The position numbers were made by a program, and so were the translations under genes. This document shows positions 8,741 to 18,303 of a stretch of 64,000 nucleotides of DNA, piece after piece. The stretch's first letter is position 1. Each line of letters starts with the position of its first letter. Under the pieces are notes generated by a model that searched no databases, was not told the DNA's origin, and saw only the letters and a list, made by a program, of their open reading frames with translations. Location: positions 1 through 64,000 of the forward strand of contig JAKSSP010000007.1 of assembly GCA_024403035.1 (NCBI GenBank). Direction: 5' to 3'. This DNA comes from Mogibacterium sp. GTDB lineage: Bacteria > Bacillota > Clostridia > Peptostreptococcales > Anaerovoracaceae.

Positions 8741-10513
8741 CTATATCGTCAGATTGTACAGGTCGGCGTATATGCCGCCTTTTTCAAGAAGCTCATCGTG
8801 CGTGCCTTCTTCAGCGATGCCGCCCTCGGTCAGCACTATTATCCTGCCGGCGTTCTTTACCGTAGAAAGCCTGTGGGCTATCGTGATGGTGGTACGTCCC
8901 TTGGCCAGCTCGGAGAGGGACTCCTGTATGTAGCGCTCGCTCTCATTGTCCAGAGAGGAGGTGGCTTCGTCGAGTATCAGTATTAGAGGGTTCTTGAGGA
9001 AGACCCTGGCGATGCCGATCCTCTGTTTCTGACCTCCGGACAGCCTCGCCCCACGTTCGCCCACATAGGTGTCGTAGCCGTCAGGCAGCTCGCATATGAA
9101 TTCATGGGCTCCGGCAAGCTTTGCCGCCTCTATTATTTCCTCGCGGCTCGCTCCCGGTTTTCCGTATTCGATGTTGCCCGCGACGGTATCCGAGAAAAGA
9201 TACACATCCTGCTGCATCATGCCTATCTTTGTGCGCAGGGAGCGCACTTTGTAGCTGCGTATGTCCCTGCCGTCAACAAGGATGGCTCCGCCGCTGACAT
9301 CATAGAAGCGCGGTATCAGATTGCAGAAGGTGGTCTTACCCGCGCCGCTCGGACCTACTATGGCAACATTCTCGCCGCTGTTTATCTTAAGGGACAGTCC
9401 GTTCAGTACTAAAGTCTCTCCCGGCTCCTCGGCGCCGTCTTCAGGGCCGCCGGCCTCGGAGTAAGAGAATGAAACATTATCGAACTCGATATCTCCGCGC
9501 ACTTCATCAGGCATATCGATCGCGTCAGGCGAATCCTCTATTTCTATCTCGGTATCCATGATCTCGATGAACCTCTCGATGCCGGTTATTCCGCGCTGGA
9601 ACTGTTCAGTGAATTCCACCACGCGGCGCACGGATTCAAGAAGCACCGCCACATACATCAGGTAGGCTATGAAGTCACCTGCCGTGATCTTGCCTTTTAT
9701 GAGCGCCAGCGATCCGAAGAATACGATGGAGATGTACATCAGGCCGTCAAAGAGTCGGGTGACCCCTCTGAATCCGGCCATGTTCCTGTAAGCGTATTTC
9801 TTTGTGCTGAGGAATCTCTCGTTGCCTTCCTCGAATCTGGCTTCTTCCACGTCTTCATTGGCAAAGGACTTGGATACGCGTATGCCAAGCAGACTGTCCT
9901 CGACGTGAGAGTTGATCTCGCCGAGCTCGGATCTCTGCCACTTGAAAGCGTTACGCATGCGTACCCTGAATCTCATCGCGCAGAGCAACATGAGCGGAAT
10001 GAGTGCAAAGAGCAGCAGTGTCAGAGGCACATTGACCTGTATAAGGACGATGAACGAAAAGACTATCTTGACCGCTGCTATGAAGTATTCCTCGGGACAG
10101 TGATGGGCAAACTCGGTTATGTCAAAGAGGTCCGTAGTTATACGGGATATCAGCTGGCCGGTCTTGTTGCTGCTGTAATAGCCGTAAGAGAGCTCCTGGA
10201 ACTTTCCGAAGAGATCTTTTCTCATGTCCTTCTCGATGCGCGCGCCCATTATGTGGCCGCGGTTCTGCATGTAGTAGTTTGCCGACACGTCGATTATCCG
10301 GAGCGCTATGTACAGCAGGGTCAGGCGTGCGACGAGATTTACGGTCAGGTCGGAAGGCGAAGTCGTGATGGTGTTGGTTATGAACCTTACTATCAGGGGC
10401 AGCACAAGATCGCATACACTTGTGAGCGACGCGCAGAACAGGTCGAACAAAAGTATGTGCAGATACGGCTTGAAGTACGGATAGAAACGCTTCAGCAGAT
10501 ATTTAGTTGACAT
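8741..10513 (-). CDS. ABC exporter, fused permease and ATPase
   Basis: A half-transporter of about 590 residues. The N-terminal six-helix domain (about 10-310) is followed by an ATPase domain with GPSGAGKTT (Walker A), LSGGQKQRIGIARVFLKN (signature), LILILDEATSSLD (Walker B) and AHRLSTV (H-loop). It probably works as a homodimer in the cytoplasmic membrane; lipid, peptide or drug export cannot be told apart. The frame is open to 10546, with candidate starts at 10546, 10528 and 10513; I prefer the ATG at 10513, which follows GGAACAGAAAAAG, although none has a strong ribosome site. It is transcribed opposite to its neighbours. Confidence 0.93.
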   Translation of the reverse strand: MSTKYLLKRFYPYFKPYLHILLFDLFCASLTSVCDLVLPLIVRFITNTITTSPSDLTVNLVARLTLLYIALRIIDVSANYYMQNRGHIMGARIEKDMRKDLFGKFQELSYGYYSSNKTGQLISRITTDLFDITEFAHHCPEEYFIAAVKIVFSFIVLIQVNVPLTLLLFALIPLMLLCAMRFRVRMRNAFKWQRSELGEINSHVEDSLLGIRVSKSFANEDVEEARFEEGNERFLSTKKYAYRNMAGFRGVTRLFDGLMYISIVFFGSLALIKGKITAGDFIAYLMYVAVLLESVRRVVEFTEQFQRGITGIERFIEIMDTEIEIEDSPDAIDMPDEVRGDIEFDNVSFSYSEAGGPEDGAEEPGETLVLNGLSLKINSGENVAIVGPSGAGKTTFCNLIPRFYDVSGGAILVDGRDIRSYKVRSLRTKIGMMQQDVYLFSDTVAGNIEYGKPGASREEIIEAAKLAGAHEFICELPDGYDTYVGERGARLSGGQKQRIGIARVFLKNPLILILDEATSSLDNESERYIQESLSELAKGRTTITIAHRLSTVKNAGRIIVLTEGGIAEEGTHDELLEKGGIYADLYNLTI

Positions 10514-10552
10514 CTTTTTCTGTTCCATAATGTGATTATTATACACTTAATC

Positions 10553-10581
10553 TTGAAGAATAACGCTGTTTCTAATAAAAT
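10553..10581 (+). promoter_or_regulatory. Sigma-A-type promoter for the tmk operon
   Basis: TTGAAG (10553-10558), a 17-bp spacer and TAAAAT (10576-10581), in the divergent gap before the small membrane protein gene. Confidence 0.55.
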
Positions 10582-10634
10582 TAATCAGTTAGAAAACCGC
10601 ACGATCCGATCGGCGGCATACGGAGAGAAAACAC

Positions 10635-10880
10635 ATGACAACGATCATTTTCAAAATACTGCTGATAATACTGATCGCGGCACCGGTGATCGCGTTCTCG
10701 CTTTACATCTACAACAAGATGCTCGCTTTTATTCGAGAAAGGAATAATATCGAAAAGGCCAGACTCGCCAGAGATAGGATAGAGACAGGCAAGGAGGCAA
10801 AGGCCAGGACAGAGGAGCAAAAAGCCAAAAAACGCAATGACGAAAACCGCAGAAAAAACAGGAAAGAGAGGCGCAAATGA
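10635..10880 (+). CDS. Small membrane protein with a highly charged tail
   Basis: 81 residues: one N-terminal membrane helix (about 5-30, IIFKILLIILIAAPVIAFSLYI) and a C-terminal tail made almost only of Lys, Arg, Glu and Asn (about 40-81), probably helical and cytoplasmic. The start has a GGAG site upstream, and the end overlaps tmk by 4 bases (ATGA), so translation is probably coupled. I do not recognise a family. In Bacilli a small gene also lies between tmk and holB, but this one precedes tmk and is not obviously related. Confidence 0.6.
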   Translation: MTTIIFKILLIILIAAPVIAFSLYIYNKMLAFIRERNNIEKARLARDRIETGKEAKARTEEQKAKKRNDENRRKNRKERRK

Positions 10881-11506
10881 GAGGCCTTTTCATCACGCTT
10901 GAAGGTGGCGACGGAGCCGGCAAGTCGACACAGATCAGAAATACAGAAGAGTTCTTTGCCCGCAGAGGGCTGACCGTTACGCATACAAGGGAGCCTGGTG
11001 GAACGCGCGTTAGCGAGAAACTCAGGGCCATCCTGCTCGACGCGGAGAACAAAGAGATGCATGCGGTGACCGAGATGCTCATCTATGCCGCCGCAAGGGC
11101 CCAGCATGTCAGAGAGGTAGTTGAGCCGGCGCTTGAGCGTGGCGAGATAGTGATCTGCGACAGGTTCGTGGATTCTTCGATCGCATATCAGGCTTTCGGC
11201 AGGGAACTCGGCGATATGGTCGCTGAGGTCAACCGCTACGCGACCGGAGGGCTGAAGCCGGACCTGACGATCTGGCTCGACATAGATCCGGAGACAGGCA
11301 GGGCAAGAGCCACACATGACAAAGATCCGGACAGACTGGAGCAGGAGTCGACGGCATTCCACACGAGAGTCCGCGAGGGCTATGCCTCCATAGCCAAGGC
11401 AGAGCCTGAAAGGTTCAAGAGGATAGACGCGACCGGTACGGTAGATGAGATAAGAGACGAGATATATCGCTTCCTGGAGGAGCTGTGCAAAGCAAGAGGA
11501 CTGTAA
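10877..11506 (+). CDS. tmk: Thymidylate kinase
   Basis: Phosphorylates dTMP to dTDP. The P-loop is EGGDGAGKST (about 8-17), the substrate-binding segment is DRFVDSSIAYQAFGR (about 94-108), and the REPGGT motif follows strand 2. 209 residues is standard. It overlaps the upstream small membrane protein gene by 4 bases and the downstream holB by 22. The order tmk-holB-ricT-trmN6 matches the conserved Bacillus/Clostridium cluster. Confidence 0.96.
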   Translation: MRGLFITLEGGDGAGKSTQIRNTEEFFARRGLTVTHTREPGGTRVSEKLRAILLDAENKEMHAVTEMLIYAAARAQHVREVVEPALERGEIVICDRFVDSSIAYQAFGRELGDMVAEVNRYATGGLKPDLTIWLDIDPETGRARATHDKDPDRLEQESTAFHTRVREGYASIAKAEPERFKRIDATGTVDEIRDEIYRFLEELCKARGL

Positions 11507-12291
11507 ACGGCATCATCGAGAATATAACAGGCGGAGCAAACTCGGCGCACGCGTACATAGTCGAGGGCAGAGCCGGCGCGGCAAGGGACGCTTTCATAAA
11601 AGAGCTGGCGATGGGTCTTGAATGCCTCGATCCCGATGTAAGCGCAAGGCCCTGCGGCCGCTGCGCCGCCTGCAGGCAGGTCGCGGCAGGTTCCTCGATG
11701 GACATAGTCCGCATGCAGATGAGCGGCAAAACAGGCTATAAGACTGAAGACGCGAATGCCTTTGCCGAGAGACTCGACATGGGCGCTTACGGCAGGTTCC
11801 TTATCGGTGTGATCGATGACGCCGACAGCCTGAGTGAGACCGTTCAGAACAAGCTGCTCAAGACGCTTGAGGAGCCGCGCGGCAACGTCATACTTCTGCT
11901 TGGCTCATCGAACCCGGACCACCTGCTCAGCACGGTAAGATCGCGCTGCAGCTCTGTCAGAGTACAGGATGATTTCGAGGAAGAAGAGGAGAGCGCAAAA
12001 GCGGACGCGCTCAGGGAAGCTGCCAGGATGCTCTACGGAGGAAGAGCATTTCATGAATTCAGGGACGCTCTGGAAAAAAGCGTGAAGACACGGGCGGATG
12101 CGCTGCTGCTGACAGAACTGGCAGAAGACATCTCACGGGAACGCATGTTAGCCGGTGAGGATCCGGCGCTCATGGCCGGAAGGCTGGAGCTCTGCGAGAA
12201 AGCGCGCGCGGATATGGAACAGGGCATGGACAGATCGAGAGCGCTCAAGAGGCTGTATCTTGAGCTGAATGATTCGAATACAAGGAGATAA
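11485..12291 (+). CDS. holB: DNA polymerase III subunit delta' (clamp loader)
   Basis: Part of the clamp loader that places the sliding clamp on DNA. It has a degenerate P-loop (EGRAGAARDAF, no GKT), as usual for delta', a zinc-binding cysteine cluster CGRCAACRQ (about 53-61), and the SRC motif (STVRSRCSSV, about 150). At 268 residues it is shorter than the typical 320-330, with a reduced C-terminal collar domain. The start is GTG at 11485, just after GGAGG and inside the end of tmk. Confidence 0.88.
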   Translation: MQSKRTVNGIIENITGGANSAHAYIVEGRAGAARDAFIKELAMGLECLDPDVSARPCGRCAACRQVAAGSSMDIVRMQMSGKTGYKTEDANAFAERLDMGAYGRFLIGVIDDADSLSETVQNKLLKTLEEPRGNVILLLGSSNPDHLLSTVRSRCSSVRVQDDFEEEEESAKADALREAARMLYGGRAFHEFRDALEKSVKTRADALLLTELAEDISRERMLAGEDPALMAGRLELCEKARADMEQGMDRSRALKRLYLELNDSNTRR

Positions 12292-12296
12292 AAATA

Positions 12297-13229
12297 ATGG
12301 TTGAGATAGTCGGAGTCGGTTTCGCTAAGACCGGCAAAACATATTATTTCGATCCTCAGGGAAAGACATATGAAACCGGCGACATGGTAATTGTTGAGAC
12401 CGCCAGAGGCATGGAGCTTGGACACATCCTGATTGCAAACAGGCAAATAGATGAGTCCGATCTTGTCGCGGAACTCAAGCCTGTCGAGCGCATGGCGACC
12501 GAAGAGGAACTGAAAAAGTATAAGGAGAACCTCGGGAAAAGAGAGGATGCGCTTAAGGTTTGCGCAGAGAAGATAGAGAAGCACGGGCTGGATATGAAGC
12601 TCATCGACGTTGAGTTCATGATAGACGGATCCAAGATAGTCTTCTATTTCTCGGCAGACGGCAGAGTGGACTTCAGAGAACTCGCAAAGGATCTCGCGGG
12701 CCACTTCAAGAACAGGATAGAACTCAGACAGATAGGCGTCAGAGATGAAGCCAGGATGCTGGGCGGCATCGGCATATGCGGAAGGCCGCTTTGCTGCAGC
12801 AAATGGCTCTCGGATTTCCATCCGGTCTCTATCAAGATGGCAAAGCAGCAGAACCTTTCGCTCAACCCTACAAAGATATCCGGCACCTGCGGCAGGCTCA
12901 TGTGCTGCCTCAATTTTGAAGACAAGACCTACAAGGAGCTCCGCAAGGGTATGCCTAAGGACAACGAGAGAGTCGAGACGCCTGAGGGCCTTGCCAAGGT
13001 AGTCAACGTCGACTACTTCAACGGCAAGATCAATACACGCGCGATCGAAAGGGATCCTGAGACATGCGAAGAAGTCTTTGCGCAGGAGATCCGCTCCTAC
13101 ACCAAGGCCGAGATAAAGCGCATCGGCAAGGGCAAGGACCGCAGTGAAGAGGCCCCTCTTGAGGTCATGCTCGATGACGTGGACGCGGAAGAGATCCGTG
13201 AACTGGAAGAACTTATGAAGGAGTTCTGA
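12297..13229 (+). CDS. ricT: PSP1-domain protein RicT (YaaT)
   Basis: A 310-residue homologue of B. subtilis YaaT/RicT, part of the RicAFT complex that controls mRNA maturation and, in Bacillus, sporulation and competence. The PSP1 core is clear, with the Fe-S or zinc cysteines in GIGICGRPLCCSKW (about 159-172) and GTCGRLMCCLNFE (about 198-210). The C-terminus is acidic. Its partners RicA and RicF are not in the window. It starts 6 bp after holB and overlaps the next gene by one base (TGATG). Confidence 0.92.
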   Translation: MVEIVGVGFAKTGKTYYFDPQGKTYETGDMVIVETARGMELGHILIANRQIDESDLVAELKPVERMATEEELKKYKENLGKREDALKVCAEKIEKHGLDMKLIDVEFMIDGSKIVFYFSADGRVDFRELAKDLAGHFKNRIELRQIGVRDEARMLGGIGICGRPLCCSKWLSDFHPVSIKMAKQQNLSLNPTKISGTCGRLMCCLNFEDKTYKELRKGMPKDNERVETPEGLAKVVNVDYFNGKINTRAIERDPETCEEVFAQEIRSYTKAEIKRIGKGKDRSEEAPLEVMLDDVDAEEIRELEELMKEF

Positions 13230-13978
13230 TGGAACGTGCAGACGATACCGGCTTTGGCGGCATCAGAGTGATACAGACCAAGGGGTCAGGCTACGGAGTG
13301 GATGCTGTACTGCTGGCGGCTTTTGCCGCGGGCGAGACAGGCGCCAGGGGCCTTCAGAAGAAAGCGGCAAAGCATCTTCGCATAGCGGACCTGGGAACAG
13401 GCAGCGGCGTGATCGCTTTCATCACTCACCACAAACTGGGCGGAGCAAGGCTGACGGGTTATGACATCAGTCCGGCAGCGGTCGAAAGGGCTCAGAGGGC
13501 CTGCGAGATGAACGGCCTGACGGATGATATAGACTTCATTTGCTGCGACATCAACGACATAGACGCGGCGGCTGAATTCGACGCGGTGCTTACAAATCCT
13601 CCGTACTTCAGGAGGACGCCGGATGAGCCCGGCGCGGCAGAGCCTGATGAGCGTTACATAGCCAGGCATGAGACCACAGCGGACATCACGGATTTTGCTG
13701 AAGTATCTGCTGCCATGCTGAAGGAAGGCGGCAGCCTGTACATGGTACACAGGCCTGACAGGCTCGCGGACATCATCAGCGAAATGAGGGCGGCCGGCAT
13801 AGAGCCCAAGGAGATGCAGCCGGTGGTACCGCATGCCGGAAAAGCCTCTAACATGGTCCTGATACACGGCATAAAAGGAGCCGGCCCGGAGCTGCGCATG
13901 CTTCCGGAGATAGCGGTCCATACAGCCGACGGCGGCTATACGGCAGAGATACTCAGATACTACGAGAGAGAGGTCTGA
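13229..13978 (+). CDS. trmN6: tRNA1(Val) N6-adenine methyltransferase (YabB/TrmN6 family)
   Basis: A 249-residue S-adenosylmethionine-dependent methyltransferase. Motif I is DLGTGSGVIAF (about 54-64) and the catalytic NPPY motif is TNPPYF (about 120), the hallmark of N6-adenine or exocyclic-amine enzymes. Position after ricT matches B. subtilis yabB. The start codon overlaps the ricT stop. The usual downstream partner rsmI is absent. Confidence 0.9.
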   Translation: MERADDTGFGGIRVIQTKGSGYGVDAVLLAAFAAGETGARGLQKKAAKHLRIADLGTGSGVIAFITHHKLGGARLTGYDISPAAVERAQRACEMNGLTDDIDFICCDINDIDAAAEFDAVLTNPPYFRRTPDEPGAAEPDERYIARHETTADITDFAEVSAAMLKEGGSLYMVHRPDRLADIISEMRAAGIEPKEMQPVVPHAGKASNMVLIHGIKGAGPELRMLPEIAVHTADGGYTAEILRYYEREV

Positions 13979-13996
13979 AAAGCCTCTTTTTTCTTG
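13968..13996 (+). terminator. Terminator overlapping the 3' end of trmN6
   Basis: AGAGG and CCTCT arms around TCTGAAAAG are followed by a TTTTTT run; the 5' arm lies inside the last codons of trmN6. Confidence 0.6.
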
Positions 13997-14026
13997 TTTA
14001 TTATTCACTTAATGGCCCTGCTTTGC

Positions 14027-14055
14027 TTGAATAGAAGGGCATCTGATTATATAAT
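14027..14055 (+). promoter_or_regulatory. Sigma-A-type promoter for the murA-fbp-glycogen run
   Basis: TTGAAT (14027-14032), a 17-bp spacer and TATAAT (14050-14055), 65 bp before the first gene of a long + strand run. Confidence 0.7.
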
Positions 14056-14119
14056 ATTATCAATAATTGCGGGCTTTTAACGGACTGTCCGCGAAGCTGT
14101 GAAGCAAAGGAGAAATCAT

Positions 14120-14395
14120 ATGGTAACAGTAAGCATCAAGGGCGTGCTGATCGGAGTACTTCTGATCGCTTTGATCGTACTAGTCGTATTTCTGATCGTA
14201 CTGGTCGCAAACGTCACAGACACCATCAAGAAGACCAATGCCATCATCGACGGCGGCACCAATGCGGCAGCCGGCGCGGCTGAGAAAGTGCATAACGCTT
14301 CCGAGAAGGTCAAGGAAGGCGCTTCGAAGGTCACGGGCATCGCCGCAATGGGAGCGCAGACTGCCGGCAAGATACTCGATAAGGTCATCAAGTAG
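14120..14395 (+). CDS. Small membrane protein, DUF948-like
   Basis: 91 residues with one strong N-terminal membrane helix (about 5-30), then an amphipathic stretch rich in Ala, Lys and Gly (VTDTIKKTNAIIDGGTNAAAG) that looks like a short coiled coil. This layout resembles DUF948 proteins. The ATG at 14120 follows AAAGGAG; the in-frame start at 14099 has no ribosome site. It is paired with the next gene, which repeats the same design. Confidence 0.7.
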   Translation: MVTVSIKGVLIGVLLIALIVLVVFLIVLVANVTDTIKKTNAIIDGGTNAAAGAAEKVHNASEKVKEGASKVTGIAAMGAQTAGKILDKVIK

Positions 14396-14413
14396 GGAAT
14401 AAGGAGAAATAAA

Positions 14414-15019
14414 ATGACTATCAATCAGATAATCGCATTCTGCCTTGTAGCCGTGCTGGTAGCGTTCGTAGTTGTGCTGGCTATCATGGCTGTCCATGCG
14501 ATAGAACTGCTTAAGAAGACAAAGGTCCTTGTAGGCAAGGGAAATAACGCGGTCGACGACGTCAAGGGCAGACTCGACAAACTCAGCGATGATGCCATGG
14601 GAGCTGTCAATTCTGTAGTAGCCGACACATCCGGCGCAGTCAAGGTGGTATCCGCAGTGGGAGTAGGACTTGCCGCGTTCGGGATCCTGAGGACGCTGCT
14701 CAGAGTACTTACCGGCAGCAGTGTATTCTCGGCCATGTCTGCAGGCAGAGAGCGCAGAAAGGCAAAGAAGGAAATCAAGCTGTCCAAGAAGACCATAAAG
14801 CAGCTGAATAAGCAGTCAAAGAAAGAGAAGAAGGTCCGCAAAAAAGCATACAAGACGGCAAAGAAGTTTGCTAAGAAAGACGCGGCAGCAGCCGCCAAGG
14901 CAGCCGCAGCCGCCAAGGCTCTTAAGAAGACCGAAGACAAGAAAGCCAAAAAGGCTGCCAAGGTCGAGAGGAAAAAAGCCGCTAAAGCGGCAAAGGCCGC
15001 AGGTTCAAAGGCTGCATAA
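14414..15019 (+). CDS. Membrane protein with Lys/Ala-rich histone H1-like tail
   Basis: 201 residues: a membrane helix (about 5-32), a DUF948-like amphipathic region (LLKKTKVLVGKGNNAVDDVKGRL type), a second hydrophobic stretch (about 78-100) and then about 90 residues made mostly of Lys and Ala, like a histone H1 tail. The tail is strongly positive and would sit at the inner membrane face near DNA, RNA or teichoic acid precursors; that role is inference. It starts 18 bp after its small partner and ends 24 bp before murA. Confidence 0.75.
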   Translation: MTINQIIAFCLVAVLVAFVVVLAIMAVHAIELLKKTKVLVGKGNNAVDDVKGRLDKLSDDAMGAVNSVVADTSGAVKVVSAVGVGLAAFGILRTLLRVLTGSSVFSAMSAGRERRKAKKEIKLSKKTIKQLNKQSKKEKKVRKKAYKTAKKFAKKDAAAAAKAAAAAKALKKTEDKKAKKAAKVERKKAAKAAKAAGSKAA

Positions 15020-15043
15020 AAACTAAAGCTTAGGAGGCCGTTA

Positions 15044-16315
15044 ATGGCGAAGATCCTTGTAAATAACAGTGGCCCTCTCCATGGAGAGGTATGGATAAGC
15101 GGCGCCAAGAATTCGGTGCTGCCTCTCCTTGCCGCGACATTACTGACAACAGACACCTGCGTGATCGAGGATGTTCCCGATCTCGCAGATGTCAGCGTTA
15201 TGAAGAAGATGCTCCTCAAGTACGGCGCGAAGATAGATGACGCAGATGAAGGCGTCATCAGGATCTCCACGCCTGAAATCGTTTCTTGCGAAGGTGACAG
15301 AGAAATGGTGCAGGAAATGAGAGCATCTCTTTTTACTATGGGACCGATGCTCGCGAGGCATGGAAAGATCATCATGCCGATGCCGGGCGGGTGCACCATA
15401 GGCAAAAGACCGATAGACCTTCACCTGAAGGGTTTCAGGGCGCTTGGCGCGGAGGTCGTAGAAGATGAAGTGAACGAGGTGGTCACGGTCACAGCGGGGC
15501 CTGATGGTCTGGTGGGTGACGTCATCTACCTCGACTTCCCGAGTGTGGGCGCAACCGAGAATATTCTTATGGCTGCTGCTCTGGCAAAAGGAACGACTAT
15601 CATTGAAAATGCCGCCAAGGAGCCGGAGATAATCGACCTCGCAAACCAGCTCAACAAGATGGGAGCGAGGATCAAGTACGCCGGCACCGACATGATCAGG
15701 ATAGAGGGCGTTGACAAGCTTTCGGGCTGCATCCATGAAGCGATCCCTGACAGGATAGAGACCGGCACATTCATGCTGGCCGCCGCGATCACCCACGGAG
15801 ACATCCTTATCAGAAACGCGCTGCCGGGACACGTCAGACCTATCATGGCCAAGCTGAAGGAATGCAATGTCGATGTCGAAGTCACAGCAGACGGCATCTA
15901 TGTTGACGCAAGAGACAGAGAACTGAACTCGACCGATATCAAGACGCTGCCTTACCCGGGATTCCCGACCGACATACAGTCACCTTTCATGGCATTCCTG
16001 TCGACAGTTGACGGAAGCAGCGTCGTAAGAGAGACGGTATTCGAGAACCGGTTTATGCATGTGGTTGAGCTCAACAGAATGGGCGCGGACATATTGATAG
16101 AAAACAGAGAAGCCTTAGTGCCGGGAGGCAAGACTCTCAAGGGGGCCAAGGTAAGAGCGACTGACCTCAGGGCCGGCGCAGCCATGGTACTTGCCGGACT
16201 CGCAGCCAGGGGCACGACTGAAATAAGCGAGATATACCATATAGAAAGGGGCTATGAGAATCTTGTAGGTAAGTTTAAGGCTCTTGGGGCCGACATCATG
16301 AAGACCGATGACTGA
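15044..16315 (+). CDS. murA: UDP-N-acetylglucosamine 1-carboxyvinyltransferase
   Basis: First committed step of peptidoglycan synthesis: transfers enolpyruvate from PEP to UDP-GlcNAc. The KN pair is in SGAKNSVLPLLAATLL (about 20-35), and the catalytic, fosfomycin-binding Cys is in GGCTIGKRPIDLH (about residue 118). 423 residues is standard. The start follows AGGAGG. The next gene, class III FBP, is 19 bp downstream. Confidence 0.96.
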   Translation: MAKILVNNSGPLHGEVWISGAKNSVLPLLAATLLTTDTCVIEDVPDLADVSVMKKMLLKYGAKIDDADEGVIRISTPEIVSCEGDREMVQEMRASLFTMGPMLARHGKIIMPMPGGCTIGKRPIDLHLKGFRALGAEVVEDEVNEVVTVTAGPDGLVGDVIYLDFPSVGATENILMAAALAKGTTIIENAAKEPEIIDLANQLNKMGARIKYAGTDMIRIEGVDKLSGCIHEAIPDRIETGTFMLAAAITHGDILIRNALPGHVRPIMAKLKECNVDVEVTADGIYVDARDRELNSTDIKTLPYPGFPTDIQSPFMAFLSTVDGSSVVRETVFENRFMHVVELNRMGADILIENREALVPGGKTLKGAKVRATDLRAGAAMVLAGLAARGTTEISEIYHIERGYENLVGKFKALGADIMKTDD

Positions 16316-16334
16316 TCATTGAACGGAGGACGAC

Positions 16335-18284
16335 ATGCCTGACATCAACTATCTTAAGCTGCTGGCGGAGAAATATCCGAACCGCAGAAGGGCAAGGACA
16401 GAGATCATCAATCTCAGAGCCATACTGGCGCTCCCGAAGGCCACGGAATTCTTCCTGAGCGATATCCATGGCGAATATGACGCTTTCCATTACTTCGTAA
16501 GGAGCGGCTCGGGAATGATCCGCATGAGAATAGACGAGGTATTCGGAAACATTCTGACCGAGAGCGAGTGCGACGACCTCGCGTCGCTCATCTACAATCC
16601 GGAAGCTGAGATGGCCAGGAGAGAGAAGAGCGAGAGTGACTTTGATGCCTGGAGCAAGGTGGCGATCAGAAGGCTCATCGCGATCTGCCGCGTAGTATCA
16701 AATAAATACACGAGATCAAAAGTGAAGAAACGTCTTCCTGAGCTGTCATCGTACATCATGGATGAGCTTCTCTTCATGGACGATGTTCCGGACAGACACA
16801 AATACTATGACGAGATCATAGATACCATCATCGAATACGATGCGGCCAGAGAGTTCATCATTGACCTGACAGAGACCATAGCCAACATGACTGTCGACAG
16901 GCTTCACATAATCGGAGACATATTCGACAGAGGTCCTAAATCCCATGTCGTCATGGATTATCTCATGGCAAACAGGGGCGTGGACATCCAGTGGGGCAAT
17001 CATGACATCCTCTGGATGGGCGCGGCGTGCGGCAACAGAGCGTGCATAGCCACCATGATCCGCATAAACGTCCGCTATAACAACTTTGACATGCTGGAGG
17101 TAGGCTACGGATTCAACCTGCGTCCGCTTGCATCGCTGGCAGCGCATATCTACAAGGACGATCCGTGCGAATACTTCAAGCCTAACGTTCTTGAGACAAA
17201 TAAATATGACCCTATCCCTCCTGAACTGGCTGCAAAGATGCACAAGATGATCTCGATCATCCAGTTCAAGATCGAGGGCCAGGAAATCAGGAAACATCCT
17301 GAGTATCATCTCGAGCACAGGAATCTCCTTGAGACAGTAGACTTCAAGAAGGGCACGGTCATGGTGGACGGTGTCGAGTATCCGATGAGGGATATGAACC
17401 TTCCGACTGTGGATCCTGAAGATCCTTACAGACTGACTGAAGAGGAAGAAGAGGTCATGATAGCCCTCGAGTCTTCGATCATCAACTCGGATAAGCTGCA
17501 GAGACATATCAACTACATGTTTACGCACGGGTCTCTCTTCAAGATCATGAACAACAACCTGCTTTATCACGGCTGCATGATCTTCAACGAGAGGGGCAAT
17601 TTCAAGAGTGTTGAGATCGAAGGAAAGAAGTACAAGGGCGCAGCGTATATGCGCAAGCTCGATCAGATGATCAGAGACGCCCGCGGCAAACAACCTGAAG
17701 GCAGGACATCGGCCGAGGCCGCGGCTATCATGTGGTACCTGTGGCTTTCCGAGGATTCACCGCTGTTCGGCAAGGACAAGATGACGACCTTTGAGAGGTA
17801 CTTCATCGAGGACAAGGCGACCCATAAAGAGAACAAGGTGCCTTATTACAAGCTGATCGACAAGGAAGAGACAGCCGTCAAGATCCTTAAGGACTTCGGG
17901 CTCGATCCTGTGAGCGGACGCATACTTAACGGACATGTTCCGGTCAAACTTGTTAAGGGAGAAACGCCAATAAAAGCCAACGGCAAGATCTTTATCATCG
18001 ACGGAGGCATATCGAAGGCATATCACAAGACTACGGGCATTGCCGGCTATACGGCGATCATGACTTCGAAACACATGTATCTGGCAGAGCATCAGGCTTA
18101 CGAGCCTCTGCGCGAGGACGGCACCCAGACCTTCCACAGGCCTGTAATGCATCTGGTACACACCGCGCCTGTCAGACTCAGGATAAGAGATACGGATATC
18201 GGCGTCGAGATACGCGAAAAGATCGCGAACCTTGAGGCTCTTCACGATCAGTTCGTAGGCGGCGGCATCAGAGAGATCTATTGA
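16335..18284 (+). CDS. fbp: Fructose-1,6-bisphosphatase, class III (Bacillota type)
   Basis: Gluconeogenic hydrolysis of fructose 1,6-bisphosphate. The metallophosphoesterase motifs are in order: FLSDIHGEYDAFHYF (about 41-55), IIGDIFDRGPKSHV (about 192-205) and WGNHDILWMGAACGN (about 218-232). 649 residues matches the family. It stands between murA and the glycogen genes, so gluconeogenic carbon can flow straight to storage. With a reversible PPi-PFK also encoded here, both enzymes can act on the same step. Confidence 0.95.
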   Translation: MPDINYLKLLAEKYPNRRRARTEIINLRAILALPKATEFFLSDIHGEYDAFHYFVRSGSGMIRMRIDEVFGNILTESECDDLASLIYNPEAEMARREKSESDFDAWSKVAIRRLIAICRVVSNKYTRSKVKKRLPELSSYIMDELLFMDDVPDRHKYYDEIIDTIIEYDAAREFIIDLTETIANMTVDRLHIIGDIFDRGPKSHVVMDYLMANRGVDIQWGNHDILWMGAACGNRACIATMIRINVRYNNFDMLEVGYGFNLRPLASLAAHIYKDDPCEYFKPNVLETNKYDPIPPELAAKMHKMISIIQFKIEGQEIRKHPEYHLEHRNLLETVDFKKGTVMVDGVEYPMRDMNLPTVDPEDPYRLTEEEEEVMIALESSIINSDKLQRHINYMFTHGSLFKIMNNNLLYHGCMIFNERGNFKSVEIEGKKYKGAAYMRKLDQMIRDARGKQPEGRTSAEAAAIMWYLWLSEDSPLFGKDKMTTFERYFIEDKATHKENKVPYYKLIDKEETAVKILKDFGLDPVSGRILNGHVPVKLVKGETPIKANGKIFIIDGGISKAYHKTTGIAGYTAIMTSKHMYLAEHQAYEPLREDGTQTFHRPVMHLVHTAPVRLRIRDTDIGVEIREKIANLEALHDQFVGGGIREIY

Positions 18285-18303
18285 TGCAGAAAGGCGGAGG
18301 ACC

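Noticed and set aside
14830..15015. Low-complexity DNA repeat
   Set aside because: It codes for the Lys/Ala tail in the right frame with a proper stop before murA.
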